The position numbers and the translations under genes were made by a program. This document shows, piece by piece, positions 1-9,528 of a stretch of 64,000 nt of DNA. The stretch comes from Eutreptiella sp. 'Long Island Sound 2002' (taxonomy: Eukaryota > Euglenozoa > Euglenophyceae > Eutreptiales > Eutreptiaceae), in contig OZ038381.1 of NCBI GenBank assembly GCA_964036045.1, forward strand, positions 127,169,708 through 127,233,707. The letters run 5' to 3'. Each line of letters opens with the position of its first letter. Positions within the stretch are counted from its first letter, which is position 1. The notes beneath the pieces are model-generated. The model worked only from the letters and a program-made list of their open reading frames with translations. It ran no database searches and was not told the origin of the DNA.

Positions 1-1027
1 AAGTGCGATTATCATAGCTCATGACCAAGGGTTGAACGCCATTGACTCTCGTATTTGCTCCTCCGGCTCATCCGGAATTATTCAACTTTTGGTGCGATCC
101 ATGATTCCCCCGTTTGCACCACATGCTGCTTTGTGCCCCATCCACGTGTTCATCCCCTTGGTGAACAGTAAGCAGCCAGCGTGACGGCAAGCGATAACCC
201 AGGGCATGGGACCAAAGGGATATCAAGGGTCGTGAATCAAGGTTTGCCGCGACAAAATCGCCAAGGTTTCCTACCCTGGACGGTCGCCCGAGATGGCCCA
301 TTTTGCCATTTTGGCAATTATGACCCCACTTGACGAACCCGTGGTGTCCTGATGCCGGGACCTCAGAGGGAACCAGGTTGGGTGAGGGCTCCAGGGAGTT
401 CGTAAGCGAAGGGCATAGGGTCAGTTGCCTCGTCCCTACCTCTGGCGGGTCCAGACGAGGGGTCAATTTTGGATATTTTTGAGCTAATATCAGTTTGGGC
501 TGAAACAGCCCATTTTCAGCTACCAACTCCCAGGGGATAATGGCGGGGCCATATCTCTGGCTCAGAGAGGAGTTGAGACCCGCCGTTAAGGGAGCATAGG
601 GAGCCACTGTCGGTTGGTCTTGGAGCACTTTGGTTCACAGGGACTAGCCTGTGGCTGGGCGGAACACCTCCCCTATCGGCAGGGTTTCAGGGTCCGGACT
701 GAGCAGGGCATGGGTTGTGTTTGAGCCCCCGCCCCCACCAGCCACTGAGAGGGTCGGACCTCGGATTGGGATATGAATTGGGACTGAGTGTGTATTGTCC
801 TGGAATGCCCTTACCCCAGTCGAGTCTTATCCCCATGTGTACGTATCCTGATGTGTTGCTGTACATACTTTTGTTCCCTCGTTGCAGAGTGGCAAGGATC
901 CTGAAACGCTTTGTCACATGACACGAGCGTGATGATGCCCCTGTGAGCGCAGTGCTCTGCCTGCCTGCTTGCTTGCGTGTGTCCACCGCAGTGTCCCGTG
1001 GCCAGGCCCCCCCACGGGAACGCGTCA
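1..1027 (+). repeat. 5' LTR, 3' part only
   Basis: This is the copy of the last third of the 2.9-kb LTR at the right. It ends ...ACGGGAACGCGTCA at 1027, exactly where the right copy ends at 14916. Short open frames in it (68-628 on the - strand, for example) recur in the other LTR and are repeat sequence, not genes. Confidence 0.9.
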
Positions 1028-1263
1028 AAAGCGTTTCACCGCCGCGGGGTTACCCATCCCTCGCGTGCCACTCGGAGCCACCCGAACCCCGAGCAACACG
1101 GGCTTCGCAGCGCCGCCCGGCAACAGCGCCGAGTCCGTGAAGGAAGTGCAGGGACCGGAACTCCGACATCAACGAGTTCCTTCGGCCGACCAGCAAGGCC
1201 GCACTCCCAGCTTCAGCAACCGCCTCAACAACCACCCCCAGGACCAGTCCATCGAGGGGAACG
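1028..1263 (+). other. Retrotransposon leader between LTR and Gag
   Basis: This 236-bp untranslated leader follows the LTR. I see no convincing tRNA-complementary primer-binding site beginning TGG directly after the LTR. Several overlapping GC-rich open frames run through it but share no features with Gag. The Gag frame opens with ATG at 1264. Confidence 0.5.
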
Positions 1264-2637
1264 ATGGTGAATTGGGATGAGGCGGGCAAAACGTGGCCGC
1301 AGCCCCACCCCCATGCGGCGCGCCTACTGCGTCGGTTGCTGTCGGGGCAGCACTACCGCCACAGCAATCCCCAGTGCGAAGGCGGCATGCCTGGGAGCCT
1401 CGAGCTCCGCGAGGACATGGGCGAGGACCGCCTGCGGGCACTGAAGGACTGGCTGCGGGTGGAAGGGTATGCGTACCGCTTCCGCCGCAAGCACTGGAGG
1501 GTCTGGACCCGCCCAGACAGGCCCGGCGAAGGGCTGCGCCCCGACGGGATTGAGGAGGACGAGAAGCCCAACGAGTACCCGTCGGGCGCAACGATCAATG
1601 TCTCCATGTGGGACATGATCGAGAAGGAGTTCCCGGAGCTGGGGAACGAGCGCAGGCTGCAGGGCAGCAGCAGCAGCAGCGCGTCTCCTGGGAAGGAGAA
1701 GCGTTCCGCCGGGGACAGGAAGCGGGACAGGAAGTGGCGGGAGTACCAGGAATCCCTGGCCGCCGAAGCCGCCCAAGGCGCCAGGGGCAGAACCCCAGCC
1801 CACAGCCCCCAACGCGCCGGTGGCGGTCACCACCCCGGCCACAACACCCTTGGCGACTTCCTGGAAGTCGCCAAGCAGGCCAAGACCAAGCCCCGTCCGC
1901 TGCTCCTGAGGACGTCAGGCCGCAGCAGCGACGTGGAGTCCGCCCACCGCGGGAGGATGCCGGCCGACCAGGCCAGCTCCAGCAGCAGCGTCGCTCCCAA
2001 CCAAAGAGACGTAGCGCGCGCCTGCGAGCACGCCTGTGGGGTGCCCTGCAACCTTCGGGTTGCCCGGCAACGGGCCACGCAGCGGAGCGCTGCCGTGGAG
2101 GGCGCCGTCGGCATCGCCCAGGAGGAGGCTGCAGAGTGGGGCAGAGGCATGGCCTTCCACGCCTCGACCGTCGCGGCCATCGCGGCCAGTCTCACGGCTG
2201 CAGCCGCCCATGAGGCAGCGACTGCCCAGGTCAAGGGTGAGGTGGCGGCAGCCGCCGAGGAAGCCCGCCTGACGCAGGAGGCCATTGCCTGCAAGGAGGC
2301 CAAGGTGAAGGCGCTGGAAGAGGCGCTTGCCCAAGAGAGGGCAAAGAAGGAGGCGGAGGAAAGGGCCCACGCCGAAGCAACGGCCAAGGCCCAGGCGGAC
2401 GCCGCCAGGAAGGACGCCATCGAGGCCGCGCGACGGAAGGTCGCTGAGGAGAGGGCCAAGACGGAGGCGGAGCTGGCGGCGTTGGAAGCGGAGAAGGCTC
2501 GGCTGCAGCAGGTCCGGGAAGCCGAGGCTGCTCGGGCCCGGGAGGAGGCCGAAGAGGGAGCTGCCGCAGCCAAGGCCGCCGCAACGGCGGAGGCGGAGGC
2601 CAAGCTCCGCTGCGAGACTCCCCCGGGAGGATCCTGA
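1264..2637 (+). CDS. Gag, N-terminal segment (ends at in-frame TGA)
   Basis: 457 residues. The first ~130 residues contain a basic Arg/Trp-rich stretch around 55-85. Residues ~290-450 form a long Ala/Glu/Lys-rich segment (repeated AEEA, EEAL and KAEA-type blocks) expected to be a continuous helix or coiled coil. It is structural, packaging element RNA in cytoplasmic particles. The TGA at 2635-2637 lies in the same frame as the next segment, with no base shift, so this is either a nonsense mutation or a read-through codon. The following base is G, not a known strong read-through context, so I favour mutation. Confidence 0.75.
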   Translation: MVNWDEAGKTWPQPHPHAARLLRRLLSGQHYRHSNPQCEGGMPGSLELREDMGEDRLRALKDWLRVEGYAYRFRRKHWRVWTRPDRPGEGLRPDGIEEDEKPNEYPSGATINVSMWDMIEKEFPELGNERRLQGSSSSSASPGKEKRSAGDRKRDRKWREYQESLAAEAAQGARGRTPAHSPQRAGGGHHPGHNTLGDFLEVAKQAKTKPRPLLLRTSGRSSDVESAHRGRMPADQASSSSSVAPNQRDVARACEHACGVPCNLRVARQRATQRSAAVEGAVGIAQEEAAEWGRGMAFHASTVAAIAASLTAAAAHEAATAQVKGEVAAAAEEARLTQEAIACKEAKVKALEEALAQERAKKEAEERAHAEATAKAQADAARKDAIEAARRKVAEERAKTEAELAALEAEKARLQQVREAEAARAREEAEEGAAAAKAAATAEAEAKLRCETPPGGS

Positions 2638-5631
2638 GTGGAGACCCTTCGAAAGCTTTTCGAAGGGGACGCCTCCTCCAAGATGGCGCTGGATACGGAG
2701 GAGGTGGACACGGGCAGCAGTGGGAGCAGTGGCCCCACTGCCTACCGACGGAGGAAGGGTAAGGGGAAGACCCCCGAGAGGTCACGGAGGCCAGCGGGCG
2801 GACACCCCCATGACTCCGACCCCTTCTTCACCGCCAGCGACGGGGATGAACGAGGCCGCCGACATCGCCGAGGAGTGGCTGGCAGAGGAGGCGGAGACGT
2901 CCCCATGGAGCCGGAGGGTGAGAGTGAGGATCTCCCTCCTCCCTACCGGAGCTCGGAGTCTTCCGCGTGCGGGACCGAGACGCCCAGGTGGGGCGACATG
3001 GACGAGGATGATGACATGGACTTTGACTACACGAAGAAGCCCCCATCCTCGGACCGACCGAGGCGACCCGGCGGAGACCCACCAGGACCCCCTGGCAGAG
3101 GACCATCAGGACCCCCTGGAGGACGCCCACCAAGTGGACCCGCTGGAGGCGGACCACCGGGCGGGGGAGGACCCCCTGGACCGGGCGGACCCGGCGGAGG
3201 CCCTCCTGGAGGACCCCCAGGGGACCCCGAAGACCCACCAGGGAACGGCGACCCGGATGCCACCTGGCGGTTGATTGTCCACCTCTGCAGGAGGGTCCAG
3301 TTCCTCGAGCGCGAGGTAGACACGGGCAAGGGCGAGATGACTCGCATCGCCAGGGTCGCCGCGGGCGCACAGAAGGAGCTGGGTATCACCAAGACGGAGA
3401 TGGTCAAAGTCGCCAAGGTCGCCACCGCCGCCCAGAGGGAGCTGGACATCGCCAGGGGCGAGACCAGGCTGCTGAACAAGGTCATCAGCGGCCTGCAGCA
3501 GTGGTTGGACGAGCTGGAGGCCCGTGGGAGTGTCGGCAGCGACCACCCACCCCTGGAGTCTGGCTCGTCAGACGACGGCCCGGGACCTGGACCAGGTCCA
3601 GGCAGACCCCACGCCCCCGGCGGAGCCCCCAGGAGTCGCCCCAGCGCCAGTGCCCCCTCTCTCAGCGCCCCCTCTCACCACAGCGCGGGCCGCCGCAACG
3701 AGCTCGTGCCGCCCGGCAGTGGCAGTGAGGAGTGGCGTGATGAGTGGCTCAGGGCGGAGTACCACAACCGCTGTGCTCCACCGCGGACACCGGTACGCCC
3801 CCGGCGCCCCGCACCAGCCCCGGAGCCAATCCCAATGGCTGGCGGACGTTATGGTGGACTCAGGGATGAGGTTCCCGGAGGAGACGTGGAGTGGGATGTC
3901 GGCGGAGGTGAGGACCTGGACCTGGACCTGGAGGAGTTCGGCATTACCCCGCCGCGTGGTGTACGACGGGAGGCCGCTGAACGCAGCCGCCGGAGCCGTG
4001 ATGAGGAGGCATACATGGAAGGAGTACGGCGTGAACATCTAGGTTCAGCGTACATGGAAGAACCACGGCGTAGCCATACGGATACCGTCGAGGACATGGA
4101 AGTGGCGGCCGTGAGAATCCTTGGGGGACGACGATGGGAACCTCGGTCGACCTCGCGGCCGGCGTTCATGGTCTCTAAGGCCGCGGACGCCACCGTGTGG
4201 GAAGACCTGAAGGACATCAAGCCCCCCATGTACGATGGCAACCCCGTCAACCTCGACCGCTTCTTGGAGAAGCTGGACGATTGGGGGGTGACCGTCACTG
4301 AAGACATGGATCCCGCAGATGCAGAGAGATATGTCTTCAAACGCCTCAGGTACCGCCTGCCGGAAGTGCTCAAAGAGCTATACTTTGTGGCGACCAAGGA
4401 GGGGAAAATCAAGACCCTCAAGGAAGCCAAGAAGTGGCTCAACGAGCAGGAGTGGGTGGACGCTCCGCAGGTGGCTGCCAAGCGGTGGAAGTCCATCAAG
4501 CTTCAGCATGATGGACGGGAGATCCGCCTACGAGATTGGCGGGACTTCCGGGGGCAATACACCCTCTTCCGCCGCAACGTGGAGGATTGGAATGAGGGTG
4601 ACGAGCAGGCCCGCCTGCTCTCCATGCTGCCGGAAGCATGGATCAAGAGAGTCACCAAGGAGGAAGCCAAGAGGGCCAAGTCCAACCACACAGTCAAGAT
4701 GATGCTCGCCAAGGAGTATCATACGAACGTGGTGGCTTGGACAAGGAAGAACTTGGCCCGGGATGTCAGACAGCACTCCCTGCGGAACGCCCTCCTCATC
4801 ACCGTCACGGGCGATCGCGAGAAGACCGCGATGTGGCGCCTTGATGAGTGTGAGTTGAGCGGCCAGACCATCCGTCTGCAGGCCATCCCGGCGCGGATGA
4901 GTTGCGACGAGATCCTGGAGTGGGTTGGAGAGGGGGTACTCAAGGAGTACCGGAACCTCCACCACACCCGCGGGTTGAGGCCCAGCGACCGTGACGTCAA
5001 CTACGTTGGCGAGGGGCCTGGCGGGGAAGCTGCCATGGACCCAGCGGGAGCCGATGGCGATGAAGCTCTCGTCGACGATGACGACGACGATGAGCCCGCC
5101 GAGATGGCCGTTTGTGCCTTCGTGGCCAACAACCTGAACGCGGGGAGCAACCGGGGAAGCTGGAAGCCCCTGCAGCAGGGTTGGAAGAAGACGGAGAAGA
5201 AGGACCCCCGCCGCATTGGCAACAGTCCGCTGTCCTTTGGGGAGTTCATACGAGCTCACCCTCAGGGGTGTTTCGTGTGTTATGGGAGGAAGCAAGGCTT
5301 CAACCATGACCACCGGACATGCCCCATCCACCAGGCCGACACGGAGGCCTACAAGAAGGCGCACGGGTCGGAGAAGCGTGCACCCGCGGGTATCCGGGAG
5401 GCCAAAGTGGAAGTGGACAAGGACGAGCTCTCCAAGCTGATGTCGGTGGGGACCGAGTTGGCCAAGGAAATCCAGGAGATCAAGAGGAACTGGATCCCCA
5501 GGTCGGACGACAAGAACAAGGAGAACGACAAGGACAAGGACAAGAAGGGTAGGAAAAGGGGAAAGAAGAAGGGTGTCAACGAGGTTGATGCGGAGGAGAG
5601 TACCCCTACTACCACAACCGACGCCCCTTAG
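2638..5631 (+). CDS. gag: Gag, main segment: coiled coil, capsid-like region, zinc knuckle
   Basis: 997 codons open in the same frame as the segment upstream. The order is an acidic linker, then a Pro/Gly collagen-like tract (about residues 138-200, PPG-type repeats). A three-fold repeated helical block follows (about 210-295, blocks such as TRIARVAAGAQKEL and VKVAKVATAAQREL). A Ty3-like capsid region covers about 508-700, with WEDLKDIKPPMYDGNPV near its start. A CCHC-like zinc knuckle, CFVCYGRKQGFNHDHRTC, lies near 880, and the tail is Lys-rich. The whole Gag, over 1,450 residues, is very long for Ty3/gypsy. It ends with TAG CGG; the reading frame then continues open into Pol. Confidence 0.85.
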   Translation: METLRKLFEGDASSKMALDTEEVDTGSSGSSGPTAYRRRKGKGKTPERSRRPAGGHPHDSDPFFTASDGDERGRRHRRGVAGRGGGDVPMEPEGESEDLPPPYRSSESSACGTETPRWGDMDEDDDMDFDYTKKPPSSDRPRRPGGDPPGPPGRGPSGPPGGRPPSGPAGGGPPGGGGPPGPGGPGGGPPGGPPGDPEDPPGNGDPDATWRLIVHLCRRVQFLEREVDTGKGEMTRIARVAAGAQKELGITKTEMVKVAKVATAAQRELDIARGETRLLNKVISGLQQWLDELEARGSVGSDHPPLESGSSDDGPGPGPGPGRPHAPGGAPRSRPSASAPSLSAPSHHSAGRRNELVPPGSGSEEWRDEWLRAEYHNRCAPPRTPVRPRRPAPAPEPIPMAGGRYGGLRDEVPGGDVEWDVGGGEDLDLDLEEFGITPPRGVRREAAERSRRSRDEEAYMEGVRREHLGSAYMEEPRRSHTDTVEDMEVAAVRILGGRRWEPRSTSRPAFMVSKAADATVWEDLKDIKPPMYDGNPVNLDRFLEKLDDWGVTVTEDMDPADAERYVFKRLRYRLPEVLKELYFVATKEGKIKTLKEAKKWLNEQEWVDAPQVAAKRWKSIKLQHDGREIRLRDWRDFRGQYTLFRRNVEDWNEGDEQARLLSMLPEAWIKRVTKEEAKRAKSNHTVKMMLAKEYHTNVVAWTRKNLARDVRQHSLRNALLITVTGDREKTAMWRLDECELSGQTIRLQAIPARMSCDEILEWVGEGVLKEYRNLHHTRGLRPSDRDVNYVGEGPGGEAAMDPAGADGDEALVDDDDDDEPAEMAVCAFVANNLNAGSNRGSWKPLQQGWKKTEKKDPRRIGNSPLSFGEFIRAHPQGCFVCYGRKQGFNHDHRTCPIHQADTEAYKKAHGSEKRAPAGIREAKVEVDKDELSKLMSVGTELAKEIQEIKRNWIPRSDDKNKENDKDKDKKGRKRGKKKGVNEVDAEESTPTTTTDAP

Positions 5632-8600
5632 CGGAGCCCCTGCAGCCAAGGGCCCCAGCTAGGGCGGTCGCAGGATGGTGCCGTGGGAAGCGCCACACCA
5701 TCCCAGTCGGGAGACAAAAAGCACATAGGGATTGCCGCGGGCGGAAGGCCCGGTCCGGCACCCGACAGTCGCGGTGGCGGGATGAGGGCAAGTGAAGGCA
5801 CGAACCCTTGCACCCGTCCCTCCTTCGCGACCAAGAATGTATTTGATGTGCTTCAAGATCTTTCCGAGAGTATGAGAGGATCACCCGGACCGCAGCTGGA
5901 TGCTGCAGATGGGCAGCCTGAGCCCATTGTCCACGACCTGCACCAGTCGCTTGTGGAGCTTCTGGAACGGCCGGAGATCCTGAGCTTGCACGCCGTGCGC
6001 CGAGTGGGGCGTGAGCGGCAGTTGCACCTTAAGGTCCGTGCCGCATGCGGGGAAGTGGATAAGGTCTTCGACGTGTTGGTCGGCACGGGAACTCAGGTCA
6101 CCTTGGTCAAGGCTGGCCTACTTCTGCCAGAGTGTTTGACCGACAGTCGGAAACCTGTCAGGCTGAAGGTGGCGAATGGCCAGTACATGGTGGGAGGCAC
6201 GAAGGAAGCGGCCATTGGGCTGCAGTTCGTGAACCACCGTGAGCTGAGCCGCCCGGACCTCGGCAAGGAAATCCTCCTGCAAGGTCGCTTCTACGAGGCC
6301 GAGATGGACTGGGACATGATCGTTGGGTACGACTTCATGAACCAGACGGACTCCGGCGTTCTCCCGGCTCAGGCCTCCATGACCCTGTACCGGGACGACC
6401 AGCTCTCGTGGCTTTCGTCACCTGAGCACCATGTGGAATGCCAATGGATCCGCCCGGAACGCAATCAGCTTGAAGTAGCCGTGCTGGGCACTGAGCCAAC
6501 TGGGGCAGCAAACCAGGAGTACGGCGTAATGCCGGAAGTGGCGAGCCGAGTGGTCGCGGACCTGGGAGCTTCGGATCTGGCCCTGGATGCGTTCTCTTCA
6601 GGAACCTCCGCCCATCTTCGGGTTTGTGAGAAGTACTGGAGCGCCCGGGACTCCGCATGGAAGAAGCACTGGGGTCCGCATCAGGGTTTGATGTGGATCC
6701 ATTGCCCCCGATGGGACATACCAAGGGCGGTAGCGAAGATTCGCAAGGACCGCTCCAAGGCAGTGCTGGTTGTTCCTATGGGATGCACCGAGGAGGAAAG
6801 CACCCGACATTGGGTGGTCTCATTGACCAACATGACCTTAAACAAGGTCGTTCTACCGGCTGGAGAGAGTGTCTATCAGGAAGCTAAGGGACAGCCCATG
6901 CCACCCCAGAGATGGCCAACAGAATTCCACTATGTGGATGGGGGCCTTGAACAGGCCGACACCACGGACTTCGTGTGTGTCAATCGCATCATAGCGGAGC
7001 CCTGGCGGCAATGCTTTGCGGTTTCCCCTGTTGACATCGGAGAATCGGAGGACCCCCTCACCGAAGAGCAGTTGGATCTGGTTCAGGGGTATATGGATCA
7101 GCCCTTCCACAACTGGGGAAGCCAGCGTGAGGGCAAGGGCCAGGACAAAGCCTGGTGGGAAGTGGACTCGATCGTCTCTGCTTCCTATGATGGGGATACC
7201 TTCGTAAGGAGGGTACTGGACCACATGTCCAGCCAGGACGAGCCAATCGGGGATAACCCACCCACCTACGGCGACCTATTCCGAGGCAAGACCAGAGATG
7301 GCCCTTTGGGCCACCGTGGAAGACCACCTGAGCCGAAACCGAGTGGGGTCGCAACCCCTCAAGTAAGCTCAGTGGTCCAGGTGCCCGGAAAAGCCAAGGC
7401 GGAGTCTGATGAGTGCCCCAAGATCCAGGCATTGAGGGCCAGGCTGAAGCAGAAGTACGGTGAAACCTTCTTCAGCGGAAAACCTGTGTTTCCCCCACCG
7501 GTGCGTGGACCGTATGGCGAGGCCAAGATACGACTGAAGCAGGACCCCCGTGTGTATCGACACCGGGAGTTCGACCTCAGGGGTGAGAGGAAGGAGGCCA
7601 TGGAGAAGATTCTCCGTGACTTCATCGAGAGAGGCTGGCTTGAGCCGTGCAACTCCGAGTGGGCCTCTCCATGCTTCGTCGTCCCCAAAGAGGTGGCCGG
7701 TGAGTGGCGGCTCGTGGTCGACTACCGCGGCCTAAACGCCCAAACGCAGCATGACAGCTATACGCTGCCCCTCATTGAGGACATGCTGCAAAAACAACAC
7801 CGGCGGAGGATCTTCACGGTGATTGACCTGAAACATGGTTATCATCAGATGCCTCTCGCCGAGGAGTCCCGTGCCTGCACAGCCATGAGCACCCCGCTTG
7901 GACCTCTTCAGTGGAAGGTGACGCCCATGGGCGTTACCAACGGCAATGCGGCTTTTCAGCGGATGCTGGAGAACCTGCTTGAGCCGGTGCGTGACCGTGC
8001 GGACCCCTTCGTGGACGACGTGATCATCGCGTCCGGGGACCCCAGTATGAGCTACGAGGAGCTCCTGGAGGCACACGAGAGGGACGTCAGCCGAGTGCTG
8101 GACCTTCTGGTTCGGCACAAACTCACGGGCAGCAGTGACAGGGCCACCATTGCGGTAAGCGAGGTGGTCTTCGCTGGCCACGTAGTTGGGAACGGGCAGC
8201 GAAAGCCCATACCTGGCAAGGTGGCTGCGATCGAGCACTGGGAAAGGCCCAAAACGGTCTCTGAGCTACGGGCGTACTTGGGGTTCTGCAACTACTACTC
8301 GGGGTATATCAAGATGTATGCCGAGTATGCAGCCCCCATGACGACCATGCTCAAGGGCAACCGAGAGGAGACCAAGAAGGGGTCCAGGAAGGTTCTGGTC
8401 TGGGATGCTGAGTCCGACCGTGCCTTTGAGGGGATGAAGCAGGCGCTGCTATCCGCAGTGGGTCTGCACCTCGTGGATCCTGACCGAGGGTTCGTCCTGC
8501 GCACCGACGCTTCCGACTACGCCGTTGGCGCTGTATTGGAACAAGTGCTTGACGATGGGAGGCACGTGCCAGTGGCCTTCTGGAGCCGAGTCCTGGCGGA

Positions 8601-9528
8601 AGGCCAGAGACGGACGTGGACGCCCCGAGAAAAGGAGGCGTATGCCATCGTCATGGCTCTCAGGAAATGGGCTGGGTACATAGCCCTCCATCCCGTCACC
8701 GTCTGCCCCGACCATCAGAGTCTGCAGTTGTGGCACAAGGAGCACGTGGACACCCCCTCTGATCCCGCCTCCCGACGGGCGAGATGGCATGATACCTTGG
8801 CCAAGTTCGACCTCACGGTTGTGTATGTTCCTGGTAAGGACAACACCGTTGCGGACTGTCTCAGTAGGTGGGCCTATCCCGCCAGCAAGGGCATGACAGA
8901 CGTGTCTGCCCATGGCGATGAGGCTGAGACCGCTGAAGCCAAGCAGATCATTGAAATGGAGCGCCTGATGCAGGAGGAGGGTGTTAAATGCTTCGTCGTC
9001 ATGGCTGCGGATGCCCCCCTCAGAACGAGGATGGGCAGAGCGGTCAGAGTACTCGCCCCTGATGGAGCTGAGTCCGACAAGCACCTCTTCCCTGAATCTT
9101 GCCTCCAGGACGACTGGACCGATGACTACGCTAAGTCTGAGGCCTTTGAGGCCGAATATAGGGCTGTGACCGACCCTGATGACGGGCAGAAGTGGCCAAA
9201 GGGGCTGACTGAGGAAGATGGCAAGCTCTACCGGAATGGTAAGCTGCTGGTCCCAGAGTCCCGGGTGCTCGAGCTGTGCGAGGCTGGGCATCACCACATG
9301 ATGCACCCAGGGGTCAAGAAGCAAGCCCTGGACATGCAGCGCCGGTTCGAGATCGACCAGATCAATCTCTACAGCGCCATCAAGAAGGTCAGGAAGGGTT
9401 GCTCGGTCTGTCAGGCCTGCAATCCCGATAACCGGAACGTCAAGGGGGAGCCCAATGGACTCCGGTGCCTGACCAGCCCATGGAGAGCGTGGCAATGGAC
9501 GTCTTCTCCATGCCCGAAGTTCACATAG
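5632..9528 (+). CDS. pol: Pol part 1: protease, reverse transcriptase, RNase H, integrase zinc domain
   Basis: The frame is identical to Gag and open from the codon after the TAG at 5629-5631. The first start-like codon is GTG at 5683. A retropepsin-like segment lies near 6060-6360 and reads VLVGTGTQVTLV, where the catalytic Asp of the D-T/S-G motif is Gly. The reverse transcriptase shows VDYRGLNAQT, FTVIDLKHGYHQ and the catalytic FVDD at 8008-8019. RNase H shows RTDASDYAVGAVLEQ and later DNTVADCLSRW. The integrase HHCC zinc domain (HHHMMHPG...CSVCQAC) follows at about 9283-9425. The frame then runs into a stop at 9528, where an indel near 9450-9465 separates it from the integrase core. Confidence 0.93.
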   Translation, partial: RSPCSQGPQLGRSQDGAVGSATPSQSGDKKHIGIAAGGRPGPAPDSRGGGMRASEGTNPCTRPSFATKNVFDVLQDLSESMRGSPGPQLDAADGQPEPIVHDLHQSLVELLERPEILSLHAVRRVGRERQLHLKVRAACGEVDKVFDVLVGTGTQVTLVKAGLLLPECLTDSRKPVRLKVANGQYMVGGTKEAAIGLQFVNHRELSRPDLGKEILLQGRFYEAEMDWDMIVGYDFMNQTDSGVLPAQASMTLYRDDQLSWLSSPEHHVECQWIRPERNQLEVAVLGTEPTGAANQEYGVMPEVASRVVADLGASDLALDAFSSGTSAHLRVCEKYWSARDSAWKKHWGPHQGLMWIHCPRWDIPRAVAKIRKDRSKAVLVVPMGCTEEESTRHWVVSLTNMTLNKVVLPAGESVYQEAKGQPMPPQRWPTEFHYVDGGLEQADTTDFVCVNRIIAEPWRQCFAVSPVDIGESEDPLTEEQLDLVQGYMDQPFHNWGSQREGKGQDKAWWEVDSIVSASYDGDTFVRRVLDHMSSQDEPIGDNPPTYGDLFRGKTRDGPLGHRGRPPEPKPSGVATPQVSSVVQVPGKAKAESDECPKIQALRARLKQKYGETFFSGKPVFPPPVRGPYGEAKIRLKQDPRVYRHREFDLRGERKEAMEKILRDFIERGWLEPCNSEWASPCFVVPKEVAGEWRLVVDYRGLNAQTQHDSYTLPLIEDMLQKQHRRRIFTVIDLKHGYHQMPLAEESRACTAMSTPLGPLQWKVTPMGVTNGNAAFQRMLENLLEPVRDRADPFVDDVIIASGDPSMSYEELLEAHERDVSRVLDLLVRHKLTGSSDRATIAVSEVVFAGHVVGNGQRKPIPGKVAAIEHWERPKTVSELRAYLGFCNYYSGYIKMYAEYAAPMTTMLKGNREETKKGSRKVLVWDAESDRAFEGMKQALLSAVGLHLVDPDRGFVLRTDASDYAVGAVLEQVLDDGRHVPVAFWSRVLAEGQRRTWTPREKEAYAIVMALRKWAGYIALHPVTVCPDHQSLQLWHKEHVDTPSDPASRRARWHDTLAKFDLTVVYVPGKDNTVADCLSRWAYPASKGMTDVSAHGDEAETAEAKQIIEMERLMQEEGVKCFVVMAADAPLRTRMGRAVRVLAPDGAESDKHLFPESCLQDDWTDDYAKSEAFEAEYRAVTDPDDGQKWPKGLTEEDGKLYRNGKLLVPESRVLELCEAGHHHMMHPGVKKQALDMQRRFEIDQINLYSAIKKVRKGCSVCQACNPDNRNVKGEPNGLRCLTSPWRAWQWTSSPCPKFT

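Noticed and set aside
68-628. 186-codon frame on the - strand at the window start
   Set aside because: It recurs in the other LTR at 14191-14415 with changes and breaks; LTR sequence, not a gene.
2327-3274. Arg/Pro-rich 315-codon + strand frame and several - strand frames within Gag
   Set aside because: Shadows of the GC-rich Gag frame, without domains.
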